DNA of 64,000 nucleotides from an uncultured Flavobacteriaceae bacterium (GTDB lineage Bacteria; Bacteroidota; Bacteroidia; Flavobacteriales; Flavobacteriaceae), in assembly GCA_937944485.1 (NCBI GenBank), contig CALDYU010000006.1, positions 114,428-178,427 on the forward strand, given 5' to 3'. How positions within the stretch are numbered: the stretch's first letter is position 1; each line of letters begins with the position of its first letter. The notes under the pieces were generated by a model. It saw nothing but the letters and a program-made list of their open reading frames with translations, made no database searches and was not told the origin of the DNA. The translations under genes and the position numbers were made by a program. Below are positions 23,229 through 31,851 of this stretch, piece after piece.

Positions 23229-25031
23229 ATGAACAAGACAGTCAATATAAATTTAGCCAACGTCCTCTTCCACATTGATGAGGGGGCTTATAACAAAATG
23301 CGGCTCTATCTAGAATCCGTAAAACGATCCTTCGCAAACACTCCGGGAAGTGATGAAATATTAGGAGATATTGAAGCGCGCATCGCCGAACTTTTTCATG
23401 AAAAGCTTGAAAACGAAAGACAAGTAATCACGCAGAAAGAAGTTGATGAAGTCATCACTATTATGGGGCAACCTGAAGATTATATGGTCGATGAAGATAT
23501 TTTCGAAGATGTACCAAAATCATCTCGTTCCGCTGAACAAAAAAGAAGCAAAAAACTATATCGAGATACCGAAATGAAGTATGTTGCTGGGGTCTCTTCA
23601 GGGCTTGCTCATTACGTAGGCGTCGATCCGCTGTGGGTGCGTTTACTTTGGGTTATATTAACCGTTTTCTCTGGAGGTGGATTCATACTCCTTTATGGTT
23701 TACTTTGGATTTTAATTCCTGAAGCTGCAACAACCTCGCAAAAATTGGACATGCGGGGGGAGGATATCAACATCAGCAATATAGAACGTAAGGTCAAGGA
23801 AGGCTTTGATGATGTTGCAGAAAAAGTAAAAAACGTCGACTATTCTGAAGTTGGCAATAAAGTAAAAAAAGGAGGAAAAAGTTTCTTCGATACCATTGGT
23901 GATATTATCATGTTCTTTTTCAAAGTGTTCGGAAAGTTCATTGGTATAATTTTGATCATCACTGGTGCTGCCACTATTATAGGAATGTTTGTAGGCATGC
24001 TTACCGTAGGAACCTTAGACTGGATCAATATTCCTGGGGTTGATGGTCTTATCGACAATATTACAGAAGCGCCCGTTTGGTTGTTATCACTAATGGCCTT
24101 TTTTGTCATCGGAATTCCCTTTTTCTTTTTACTATATCTGGGGCTTAAAATTCTAGTAAACAATCTAAAATCGATCGGTAATATTGCAAAATTCTCGCTC
24201 TTAGGTTTATGGTTAATATCACTTATTACATTAATTGTACTTATGGTCAGAGAAGCAGCATCTCATGCTTTTACAGGTAGTGTGACTACTGAAAATGAAA
24301 TTGCGCTTGACAATGAATCTGATACCTTAAATATTCAATTGGTTTCTTCTGAGCTCTATGATCAGCGTGAACACATGCGTATGGATGATATGATCATGAT
24401 TTTCGATAACGACGGAAATGAAGTATTACTCTCTGATGATGTACGATTCAATATTAAGAAATCACAAGATTCTGTTATTCGAATGTCAATTCGTAAAGAA
24501 GCCAATGGGCCCTCGTTTGATCAAGCCCGCACAATTGCGGAAAAAATTGACTATAGTTATCAGTTAACAGGAAATACCTTGGTCTTAGATGATTTTTTAA
24601 CCGCAGGTAACAATAGTAAATTCAATGATCAAGATATTCGGGTAAACCTATATTTACCAGCCGAAACACTTATAAAATATGATGGTTCGAGTAAAAGACT
24701 TTGGACCATTAGAGCAGAACGAGATCGATCTTCTGATTATTTTGAGCAATATATCTGGAAAATGGGGGCTGATGGTGAATTAAAATGCCAAGATTGCCCA
24801 GAACCTGTAATTGAAGAAGAGGATAATGAAGATCGTCGTAATAAGATTATCATTAACGAAGATGGCATAGACATTAATATAAAAGAAGATGGAGAGTCGT
24901 TTAAAATGAAAATCAATGAAGACGGGGTTGATATAAAAGCTAATGACGATAATAATAATGACGAGAACATTGATATTGAAATAAATGAAGAAGGTGTTAA
25001 AGTCAAAACAAAAGATAATAATAACCGCTAA
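23229..25031 (+). CDS. PspC domain membrane protein
   Basis: The 600-residue protein starts with a soluble domain (residues 1-95) that includes EILGDIEARIAELFHEKLEN, then the PspC domain (about 112-180, KYVAGVSSGLAHYVGVDPLW and VLTVFSGGGFILLYGLLWIL), then three or four more membrane helices (about 230-350), and a beta-rich periplasmic C-terminal part. The last 80 residues are acidic repeats (INEDGIDINI, INEDGVDIKAND, INEEGVKVKT). PspC homologues sense envelope stress. It is 60 bases behind the PadR gene and in the same operon. The acidic tail with an INE.G repeat is not part of the usual PspC domain. Confidence 0.88.
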   Translation: MNKTVNINLANVLFHIDEGAYNKMRLYLESVKRSFANTPGSDEILGDIEARIAELFHEKLENERQVITQKEVDEVITIMGQPEDYMVDEDIFEDVPKSSRSAEQKRSKKLYRDTEMKYVAGVSSGLAHYVGVDPLWVRLLWVILTVFSGGGFILLYGLLWILIPEAATTSQKLDMRGEDINISNIERKVKEGFDDVAEKVKNVDYSEVGNKVKKGGKSFFDTIGDIIMFFFKVFGKFIGIILIITGAATIIGMFVGMLTVGTLDWINIPGVDGLIDNITEAPVWLLSLMAFFVIGIPFFFLLYLGLKILVNNLKSIGNIAKFSLLGLWLISLITLIVLMVREAASHAFTGSVTTENEIALDNESDTLNIQLVSSELYDQREHMRMDDMIMIFDNDGNEVLLSDDVRFNIKKSQDSVIRMSIRKEANGPSFDQARTIAEKIDYSYQLTGNTLVLDDFLTAGNNSKFNDQDIRVNLYLPAETLIKYDGSSKRLWTIRAERDRSSDYFEQYIWKMGADGELKCQDCPEPVIEEEDNEDRRNKIIINEDGIDINIKEDGESFKMKINEDGVDIKANDDNNNDENIDIEINEEGVKVKTKDNNNR

Positions 25032-25033
25032 TT

Positions 25034-25104
25034 ACAATTCAGTCAGTTAATTACGCAATTCAGTCTATTTCTTTATCCAATAGCGAGCAAAAATAACATC
25101 TTTA
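25034..25104 (+). promoter_or_regulatory. Putative LytTR operator and promoter for the DUF2807 lipoprotein
   Basis: ACAATTCAGT (25034-25043) and GCAATTCAGT (25055-25064) are direct repeats with a 21-base period, and CATCTTTA (25097-25104) starts 42 bases after the second repeat. The same geometry as at 1262-1332 and 1350-1420. It begins 3 bases behind the PspC stop. Confidence 0.65.
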
Positions 25105-25112
25105 CGCCCGTA

Positions 25113-25135
25113 CTGAGTGCAGTCCTAGTATCAAC
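25113..25135 (+). repeat. Dispersed CTGAG-CAG element, copy 3
   Basis: CTGAGTGCAGTCCTAGTATC, related to copies at 21439 and 22656; it would lie at the 5' end of the transcript from the promoter at 25097. Confidence 0.45.
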
Positions 25136-25176
25136 AAAAAATATAGTAAAACAACAACAATCAAAAAACAACAGTC

Positions 25177-25908
25177 ATGACAACAATCGTAAGAATTTTA
25201 ATCGCTCTTATTATTTCAATTTTTCTATCCTCTTGCGGATTAGATATACAAATAGGAGATTTTGGAACAGGAGAAAAAGGAAATGGTAATATCGTTTCAG
25301 AAACACGTGCCATTTCAGATGATTTTACCGAGGTTTCTGCCTCTGAAGGCTTAAAGGTATTTGTAACTCAAGAAGATAATTTTAACATTAAAGTAGAAGC
25401 TGATGATAATATTATTGATTTAATAGCTACCGATATCAAAAATGGAAAGTTACGAATTCATGCTACAAAAAATATTGGGCGAGCTACTAAAAATATTTAT
25501 GTATCCTTACCAAAAGTAACCGCTCTTTCAGGTTCAAGTGGCGGGCATCTTCAAACGAAATCAACTATAAACACGAATGAATTAGAAGTTGACGGAAGCA
25601 GCGGTGCTGTATTAGAAATTGAAGTCGTGTCAAATGAAATTGATATCGACGCCAGTAGCGGTGCGAACTTAAACATTTCTGGTCGCGCTGATGATGCTGT
25701 GGTTGATGTAAGTTCTGGCGGTAATATCAATGCTAAAGATCTTGAAACTAAAAATTGTAACGCCGAAGCAAGTAGTGGCGGTAATGTAAAAATTCGAGTT
25801 GCCGACAATTTATATGCTGATGCCGCAAGCGGAGGTAACATATCGTATTCTGGTGAGCCCACTGTTGAAAAGAAAAAATCAGTTTCTGGCAGTGTTCATA
25901 AATATTAA
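25177..25908 (+). CDS. Head-GIN (DUF2807) domain lipoprotein
   Basis: The 243-residue protein has a lipoprotein signal (ALIISIFLSSCGLDIQ) and a DUF2807 beta-solenoid: repeats with SSG motifs (LSGSSGGHL, DGSSGAVL, DASSGANL, DVSSGGNI, EASSGGNV, DAASGGNI), each one rung of about 20 residues, preceded by the head segment SDDFTEVSASEGLKVFVTQE. The family is known for auto-transporter adhesin-like or surface-anchored proteins of unknown role in Bacteroidetes. It follows the PspC gene but has its own LytTR-like operator, so it can be controlled separately. A strong terminator follows. Confidence 0.9.
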   Translation: MTTIVRILIALIISIFLSSCGLDIQIGDFGTGEKGNGNIVSETRAISDDFTEVSASEGLKVFVTQEDNFNIKVEADDNIIDLIATDIKNGKLRIHATKNIGRATKNIYVSLPKVTALSGSSGGHLQTKSTINTNELEVDGSSGAVLEIEVVSNEIDIDASSGANLNISGRADDAVVDVSSGGNINAKDLETKNCNAEASSGGNVKIRVADNLYADAASGGNISYSGEPTVEKKKSVSGSVHKY

Positions 25909-25927
25909 TCGAAAAAGATTGCACTTG

Positions 25928-25955
25928 AAAACCCACCTTTTTTAGGTGGGTTTTT
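25928..25955 (+). terminator. Rho-independent terminator after the DUF2807 gene
   Basis: AAAACCCACCT and AGGTGGGTTTTT form a GC-rich stem with a T-loop and T-run. Confidence 0.9.
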
Positions 25956-25992
25956 GCTTTTTTAAAATAGCCGATTTCTATATCTTAGTTAG

Positions 25993-27018
25993 ATGCTTGT
26001 TCATTTAAAAAAATATGTCTTACCACTTAAACATACTTTTAGTATCTCCAGAGAATCGCATGATTTTCAAGATACCCTAATAGTAGCCCTAACTTTAAAT
26101 GGAAAAACAGGCTACGGAGAGGCGACTTCAAACCCTTACTACAATATTACCGTAGCCAGTATGATGGCCGAAATAGATGCACTCAAAAACGCAATAGCAA
26201 CTTTTCAATTTACCACTCCTGAAATTTTCAATGCTTTTCTTGTTTCCAAGGGCTTAAGCAATTTTGCAGTTTGCGCTCTTGATTTAGCTGCCCATGATTT
26301 GTATGGTAAAATTTTAGGAAAACCGCTGTACCAAATTTGGCAAACAAATACCAGCCACTACCCCATTACAAATTATACGATTGGCCTAGCATCCATAGAA
26401 AAAATGCTCTATAAAATGAAAGAGATGCCATGGCCCATTTACAAAATTAAATTAGGCACTGAAGATGATGTCGCTATTGTAAAAGAGCTTCGCAAACACA
26501 CCGATGCCGTTTTTCGTATTGATGCTAATTGCGCCTGGTCTGCCAAAGAAACTATTGCAAACGCAGCGATACTTAAAGATTTAGGTGTTGAGTTTCTCGA
26601 ACAACCCTTAAAAGCTACGAATTGGGAAGGCATGGAAAAAGTCATGCATCATAGTGTATTGCCAGTGATTGCAGACGAAAGTTGTATTCTCGAAGATGAT
26701 GTAGAAATCTGTGGCCTTCATTTTTCAGGTATTAATATCAAACTCACCAAATGTGGTGGACTGACCCCCGCTTTGCGAATGATAAAAAAAGCAAAAGAAC
26801 TAGGACTAAAAGTTATGGTGGGTTGTATGACCGAATCTACCGTAGGTATTTCTGCAATAGCGCAGCTCTTGCCCCAATTAGATTACGTAGATATGGACGG
26901 AGCCTTGCTCTTAAAAGAAGATATTGCCACTGGCGTTCGAATTACAGATAACGGTACGGTTATATTTCCTGCTATTCGGGGTAGTGGCGTAACCATGAAG
27001 CAATGGAATATATCATAG
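25993..27018 (+). CDS. L-Ala-D/L-Glu (dipeptide) epimerase, enolase superfamily
   Basis: The 341-residue protein shows the muconate-lactonizing-type enolase fold: KIKLG (catalytic KxK lysine, near 153-157), DANCAW (metal Asp, near 178), EQP (metal Glu, near 203) and DES (metal Asp, near 228), then the second catalytic Lys in INIKLTKCGGLTPA and CMTESTVGISA. These match L-Ala-D/L-Glu epimerases that recycle peptidoglycan peptides. Other dipeptide specificities are possible. Its end overlaps the next gene by 16 bases in another frame, so the pair is translationally coupled. Confidence 0.9.
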   Translation: MLVHLKKYVLPLKHTFSISRESHDFQDTLIVALTLNGKTGYGEATSNPYYNITVASMMAEIDALKNAIATFQFTTPEIFNAFLVSKGLSNFAVCALDLAAHDLYGKILGKPLYQIWQTNTSHYPITNYTIGLASIEKMLYKMKEMPWPIYKIKLGTEDDVAIVKELRKHTDAVFRIDANCAWSAKETIANAAILKDLGVEFLEQPLKATNWEGMEKVMHHSVLPVIADESCILEDDVEICGLHFSGINIKLTKCGGLTPALRMIKKAKELGLKVMVGCMTESTVGISAIAQLLPQLDYVDMDGALLLKEDIATGVRITDNGTVIFPAIRGSGVTMKQWNIS

Positions 27019-28052
27019 ATTCATTTCCGGGAAGAGAGCTTTCAATGAATGGTAGCCCTCATTTATATTTTGGGGGCACCTCGTATTTAGGCTTACAGAC
27101 AGATGCTATTTTTCAAGACATTTACATTAAGAACCTCAAAAAATACGGCACTAATTATAGTGCCTCTCGAAATGCCAACTTAAAACTTGCTATTTATGAT
27201 AAGGTTGAAGAGCACCTTGCCAAACTAGCTGGCAGCGAAAGTTGCGTGACCCTTTCTTCGGGTTATCTTGCTGGTCAGTTGATTGCTAGCACTTTGCATG
27301 CCAGTGACCACCCTTTACATTATGCTCCCAATACACATTCCGCATTGCAATTAAATGCTAGTCGATCGCAACAGCCTTTTCAAGAATTTAAAAAAGCCGT
27401 AAACGCCGCGTTGAAAACAACAGAAGTGCCTCCGGTAATTTTTCTTGATACGATTGATATTGCACAAGAGAACTACCCCTTTTTTAATCAACTCAAAGAA
27501 CTGCCGATCGATAAGTTAATAATCGTAGCTGACGATTCACATGGTATCGGAATCGTAGGATCGAATGGTGGTGGATCATTTAAAAAATTAAAAGAGTTAA
27601 GGCCCAAAGAACTCATTGTTTCCTGTTCTTTAGGAAAAGGTTTTGGAATACAAGCAGGTGCGGTATTCGCCTCAAAAGAACGCATTCAAGAATGTAAGCG
27701 TACTCCTTTGTTCGGTGGTGCCAGTCCGGCAACTCCGGCAGCCTTAATGACTTTACAAGATGGACAAGCAATATTTAAAGAAAAAAGAGTCTTACTGCAG
27801 CGAAATATCCAGCTTTTTCTAAAAGTCTTAAAACAGACTGAAATGTTTGATTTTATAGAAAATTATCCGGCTTTTTATTTTAGAAATCCAGACTTGATCG
27901 AACATCTGAGAAAAAATAGGATCATCATTACCAATTTCAACTATCCTAACGGAGATTCGCCGATGATTAGTCGTATTGTAATTTCAGCCGCACATAGGCC
28001 CAACGATATTCAAGTTTTGGCATGGGCATTAAACAGCTTTAAAAACTCCTAA
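27003..28052 (+). CDS. PLP-dependent aminotransferase-fold (AONS-like) enzyme
   Basis: The 349-residue protein has the fold-type I pattern of the 8-amino-7-oxononanoate synthase/2-amino-3-ketobutyrate ligase group: GTNYSASRNANLKL near 40, DDSHGIGIVGSNGGG near 175 (PLP ring contact) and the PLP lysine in SCSLGKGFGIQAG near 205. It is 30-50 residues shorter than AONS at the N-terminus (typically about 380-400). No biotin genes are near. The overlap with the dipeptide epimerase suggests a joint role in amino-acid or peptide recycling. The reaction is not known. Confidence 0.85.
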   Translation: MEYIIDSFPGRELSMNGSPHLYFGGTSYLGLQTDAIFQDIYIKNLKKYGTNYSASRNANLKLAIYDKVEEHLAKLAGSESCVTLSSGYLAGQLIASTLHASDHPLHYAPNTHSALQLNASRSQQPFQEFKKAVNAALKTTEVPPVIFLDTIDIAQENYPFFNQLKELPIDKLIIVADDSHGIGIVGSNGGGSFKKLKELRPKELIVSCSLGKGFGIQAGAVFASKERIQECKRTPLFGGASPATPAALMTLQDGQAIFKEKRVLLQRNIQLFLKVLKQTEMFDFIENYPAFYFRNPDLIEHLRKNRIIITNFNYPNGDSPMISRIVISAAHRPNDIQVLAWALNSFKNS

Positions 28053-28101
28053 AAATTTCGTATCTTATTAAGGTTCCCCATTAACATTTAAATGGATACC
28101 A

Positions 28102-28551
28102 ATGAGAAAACTACTTGGATTAGTTTTTTTGATGTTAATTCTCATCTCTTCTACGGAATTTACATCTTCAAAACAGCAGACAAATGCAGATTCCTTAGAG
28201 GGAACCTGGGAGCTCATCAACCGTTTCAACTATACTGACGGTAATGTATCGGATACTATTTTTAATACAAATGGATACCGACAGGTTAAAATATATAGCA
28301 AAGGCAAAGTAATGTGGACGCGTCACTCACCTGATGACCCTAATGAATGGTTTGGCTATGGTTCTTACACAAACACAGCAGATGAGTTAGAGGAGCGGTT
28401 AGAGTACGGTTCAGCTACTATGATGTCTATACAAGATACCATTAAAATCTTCACCTTCGAACTTCACCTGCATGAAGACAGCTATAGTCAAATATCGCTA
28501 GATGAAAGTGGCATGCCCACCTTTTCTGAAAATTACCAACGCATTGATTAA
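28102..28551 (+). CDS. Small secreted protein of unknown function (lipocalin-like)
   Basis: The 149-residue product has a signal peptide (LLGLVFLMLILISSTEFTSS) followed by SLEGTWELINRFNYTDGN, a pattern seen in lipocalin-like/DUF4488-type proteins (EGTWELI...), and a beta-rich body (MWTRHSPDDPNEWFGYGSYT). It has no clear catalytic motif. Single gene with a strong terminator downstream; it might be part of the epimerase operon, 50 bases behind it. Confidence 0.75.
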   Translation: MRKLLGLVFLMLILISSTEFTSSKQQTNADSLEGTWELINRFNYTDGNVSDTIFNTNGYRQVKIYSKGKVMWTRHSPDDPNEWFGYGSYTNTADELEERLEYGSATMMSIQDTIKIFTFELHLHEDSYSQISLDESGMPTFSENYQRID

Positions 28552-28572
28552 AAAAATCTAATAACCTTGCAT

Positions 28573-28604
28573 AAAAAATACCGCTACAATTAGCGGTATT
28601 TTTT
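28573..28604. terminator. Bidirectional terminator
   Basis: AAAAAATACCGCTA-CAAT-TAGCGGTATTTTTT is a perfect 14-bp stem with A- and T-runs, serving the plus-strand lipocalin-like gene and the convergent trxB. Confidence 0.9.
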
Positions 28605-28625
28605 ATGTATTTAGAACCATTTGTT

Positions 28626-29594
28626 TTAAGCTACTTCTTCTGCAGATTCTACAGTTGCCAAATAACGTTCAGCATCTAATGCCGCCATGCAACCTGTACC
28701 CGCAGCAGTAACGGCTTGCCGGTATTCTTTATCTTGGGCATCACCACAGGCAAAAACACCGGGCAGGTTCGTTTTTGTTGTTTTGCCTTCAGTAATTAGA
28801 TACCCTGTATCATCCATATCTAATTGTCCTTTAAAGATATCGGTATTAGGCTTATGACCAATGGCGATAAAAAGTCCCGTAATTTCAATATCCTCTTTTT
28901 CGTTTGTTTGATTATTTACCATCCGAAGGCCTTCTACCACTTGATCACCTAGTACCTCATCAACCTCTGTATTGTAAAGAACTTTTATATTTTTCAAACT
29001 ATTAACACGATGTTGCATCGCTTTAGAAGCTCTCATATAATCTTTGCGCACCAACATCGTTACAGAATTACAAATATTAGCTAGATATGAAGCTTCTTCA
29101 GCTGCCGTATCACCTGCACCGACAATAGCAACGTCTTGCCCTTTGTAAAAAAATCCGTCGCAAACAGCACAAGCCGAAACGCCTCCACCTCTTAGCTTCT
29201 GCTCACTGGGTATACCAAGATATTTCGCAGTAGCACCTGTAGAAATTATAATAGTCTCCGCTTCAATAATAGTATCAGAATCATCAATCGTCGCTTTGTG
29301 AATACCGCCAACCTCAGTACTTAATTCAATGGCAGTGACCATACCAATGCGCACTTCAGTACCAAAGCGTTCTGCCTGTTGTTGTAACTGCACCATCATA
29401 GTTGGTCCGTCAATACCTTCGGGGTAACCCGGAAAATTATCAACCTCTGTAGTGGTCGTTAATTGCCCCCCCGGTTCCATACCTGTATATAATAAAGGCT
29501 TAAGATCAGCTCTAGCCGCATAAATTGCCGCCGTATAGCCTGCAGGACCTGAACCTATAATCAATGTTTTTACTCTTTCAATTTGCTCTGCCAT
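28626..29594 (-). CDS. trxB: Thioredoxin reductase
   Basis: The 322-residue flavoprotein has the FAD-binding GSGPAGYTAAIYAARA near residue 14, the redox CxxC as CAVC in GGGVSACAVCDGFFYKG near 138, the NADPH site GAGDTAAEEASYLA near 157 and the C-terminal FAD motif GVFACGDAQDKEYRQAVTAA. It reduces thioredoxin with NADPH in the cytoplasm, which also feeds MsrA. Single gene with normal length. Confidence 0.96.
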   Translation of the reverse strand: MAEQIERVKTLIIGSGPAGYTAAIYAARADLKPLLYTGMEPGGQLTTTTEVDNFPGYPEGIDGPTMMVQLQQQAERFGTEVRIGMVTAIELSTEVGGIHKATIDDSDTIIEAETIIISTGATAKYLGIPSEQKLRGGGVSACAVCDGFFYKGQDVAIVGAGDTAAEEASYLANICNSVTMLVRKDYMRASKAMQHRVNSLKNIKVLYNTEVDEVLGDQVVEGLRMVNNQTNEKEDIEITGLFIAIGHKPNTDIFKGQLDMDDTGYLITEGKTTKTNLPGVFACGDAQDKEYRQAVTAAGTGCMAALDAERYLATVESAEEVA

Positions 29595-30022
29595 AATCCA
29601 ATAAATCTAATTCAAATGATGGAGTAAAAGTAGGTTTTTTGAATAAAACCTTACGTTTTTAAATAATAAAATTTTTAAAGTTAAATCAAGTATACCAATG
29701 TTCAGTTTATAAATATTGTAATGTTTTTTTTAAAAAAATAGAAGTGCTAAAAATAATTAGTAGACATTCGAGTTTTTTTAGCGAAAATATCTTCCCCCTA
29801 CGCATAATCAGGCGGAGAAGAATTTTAATTCGTCAATTAGCGTGTTTCACCTTAAAATTGGTGATAAGAAAATGTTTCAAAAAATGTTTTTAACATTTTT
29901 AAAAAGAGGAATTGACTTATCTTTGGCAGGAAAGTTGATATAATGCCTCCTATATATCAGGTATTAATATAACGGTAAGCTATTAATTCCCAAAATAACT
30001 AAGCCGTAAAAGACTTTAAATA
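29595..30022. other. 428-base leader region between trxB and a LytTR response regulator
   Basis: It is AT-rich without a credible gene. It holds the palindrome at 29880-29900, a TATCTTTG -7 box at 29918-29925 for the downstream gene, direct repeats AAAATGTTT (29869-29877 and 29881-29889), and TCACC-GGTGA arms near 29848. Confidence 0.7.
29880..29925 (+). promoter_or_regulatory. Palindrome and -7 box ahead of the LytTR response regulator
   Basis: AAAAATGTT-TTT-AACATTTTT is a perfect 9-bp-arm palindrome at 29880-29900; a TATCTTTG box (29918-29925) fits the Bacteroidetes TAnnTTTG element and predicts a leader of about 90 bases before the ATG at 30023. Confidence 0.5.
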
Positions 30023-30730
30023 ATGAAACCGAACAAGCTAAGAACAATTATTGTTGATGATTCGTCGCTACAGAGAATGGCTGTCAGTAAGCTTGTCAGC
30101 GATCACGCTGCACTTGAGTTTATTGCCGAATACAAAAACGGAATGGAGGCCTACAAGAATGTTCAAAAAAACCAAATCGACTTAATTTTTTTAGATGTTG
30201 AAATGCCCATTTTGAATGGCTTTGAATTTATAGAATCTCTTTCTAATAATCCTCAAATAATATTAATCACAGGAAAGCCTGACTATGCCGTAAAGGCTTT
30301 TGATTATGATGTTACTGACTATTTACTGAAACCTATTACAAAATCTCGTTTTGATGCTTCTGTAAAAAAAGCGGTAATGAAAGCTGAAAAGAAACGTTCG
30401 CAAAGAACTGATGAAGCGCATATATATGTAAATAGCAACCTGAAAAAGGTTAAAGTTCTGATCAACGATATCAAATGGATTGAAGGTTTAGGTGATTATA
30501 TCAAACTGGTAACCGATGACAATAATATTCTGGTTTTATCAACAATGAAAGCCTTCATTCAGAAACTACCTCAAGACAAATTTTTACGTATTCATAAAAG
30601 CTACATCGTAAATTTAGAGAAAGTAGAAAAATTTAGTAGTGCCCAAGTTGAAGTCGATGGCCATCATATTCCTTTGAGCAGGTATAAAAAAGTACAGCTT
30701 GAAGAGGCACTATTAAGTGAGGAGGCTTAA
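30023..30730 (+). CDS. LytTR-type response regulator
   Basis: The 235-residue protein has a receiver domain (residues 8-125) with DD at 12-13 (IIVDDSS), phosphoacceptor Asp58 in LIFLDVEMP, T in ILITGKP and Lys in LLKP, then a LytTR domain (about 135-232, VKVLINDIKWIEGLGDYIKL, KFLRIHKSYIVNLEKVEKF). LytTR regulators bind tandem repeats with a period of about 21 bases. No histidine kinase is adjacent. Its stop codon shares the TTAA with the stop of the convergent galK. A candidate regulator of the operators at 1.3 and 25 kb. Confidence 0.9.
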   Translation: MKPNKLRTIIVDDSSLQRMAVSKLVSDHAALEFIAEYKNGMEAYKNVQKNQIDLIFLDVEMPILNGFEFIESLSNNPQIILITGKPDYAVKAFDYDVTDYLLKPITKSRFDASVKKAVMKAEKKRSQRTDEAHIYVNSNLKKVKVLINDIKWIEGLGDYIKLVTDDNNILVLSTMKAFIQKLPQDKFLRIHKSYIVNLEKVEKFSSAQVEVDGHHIPLSRYKKVQLEEALLSEEA

Positions 30731-31851
30731 GAAGCTTTCGTGCCACCACTCGGCAGTACTTCGAAAGCTTCAAGATCAATATCGAACTTTGCTTTATAAG
30801 CCACAGTAGCTTCTTGAACAAAGTTTTCTACGTCGTTTTGGTGCACAATGTTTAGGGTACAACCACCAAAACCACCTCCGGTTTGGCGAGCACCAAGAAC
30901 TTCTGGTTTATCTTTTGTGAACGCCACCAAGAAATCAGACTCGGGGCAACTCACTTCGTAGTATACACTAATTCCGTGATGGGCTTCATACAATAAATTG
31001 CCCGCAATTGTCAAATCTTTGTTTTCAAGGGCTTTTGCCATTTTCAAAACGCGCTGATTTTCATCAATGATAAATGAGCATCGATTGTATATGGTTTCCG
31101 TCATTTCACTTTTCGACTGCTCAAGCATTGTTTGGGTAACATCTCTTAAGGTGATGATATTGTTATTTTTACGTTTAACTATGGCCACCCCTTCTTCACA
31201 TTCTTGCTTTCTCTTATTATATTCACTGGTGGCCAAATTATGAGATACCTTCGTATTCAACATAATTATTTTATAAGGATGCAAGTCAATAGGAATATAC
31301 CTATGCGTTAAAGACTGACAATCAAGTAAAATAACATGATCTTCTTTGCTCATTACTGATGCAAATTGATCCATGATACCACATTGGGTACCAACGTAAG
31401 TGTGTTCGGCTCGTTGAGAGACCTGTACTATCGTAATTTTAGATAAACCTAAGTCAAACAACTCGTTTAAACCATAGGCCAAACCACATTCCATTGCCGC
31501 AGAAGAACTTAGTCCTGATCCTAGCGGTAAATCACTTTCAATAGTGCAATCAAAACCTCTTAGCTTATCTGTTAGTTGCGAGATTTCATGCAACACTCCA
31601 AGTACGTAATTCTCCCATTCGGTCGCACTCTTAGAAATATTTTTCAAGTCCAGTGAAAACCCTTTGTAACCCACGGAATAAACATTACACTGCTGTTTCG
31701 AACCATTCTTTTGGAACTTAAAAGTGATTTTATTTCCTATCGCGGTTGGTAAAACATAACCCATATTATAATCAGTATGTTCCCCAATAAAATTGATTCT
31801 ACCGGGTGAACTAACGGTGAGTTCTGGAACAAAATTTTCTAAAAATTGCAT
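30727..31851 (-). CDS. galK: Galactokinase
   Basis: The 374-residue GHMP kinase has SPGRINFIGEHTDYNMGYVL (signature near residue 16), GLSSSAAMECG (ATP-binding, near 118), and QTGGGFGGCTLNIV near 325. It phosphorylates D-galactose to galactose-1-phosphate. The ATG lies directly before the stop of the FGE gene (no gap), so it is cotranscribed with FGE, sulfatase and a Gfo/Idh/MocA gene, not with galT, which is absent. Convergent with the LytTR regulator with a 4-base stop overlap. Confidence 0.95.
   Translation of the reverse strand: MQFLENFVPELTVSSPGRINFIGEHTDYNMGYVLPTAIGNKITFKFQKNGSKQQCNVYSVGYKGFSLDLKNISKSATEWENYVLGVLHEISQLTDKLRGFDCTIESDLPLGSGLSSSAAMECGLAYGLNELFDLGLSKITIVQVSQRAEHTYVGTQCGIMDQFASVMSKEDHVILLDCQSLTHRYIPIDLHPYKIIMLNTKVSHNLATSEYNKRKQECEEGVAIVKRKNNNIITLRDVTQTMLEQSKSEMTETIYNRCSFIIDENQRVLKMAKALENKDLTIAGNLLYEAHHGISVYYEVSCPESDFLVAFTKDKPEVLGARQTGGGFGGCTLNIVHQNDVENFVQEATVAYKAKFDIDLEAFEVLPSGGTKAS

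Noticed and set aside
27003..28052. Biotin synthesis gene bioF
   Set aside because: The enzyme is shorter than BioF, lies with a dipeptide epimerase and there is no other biotin gene; called only as AONS-like.
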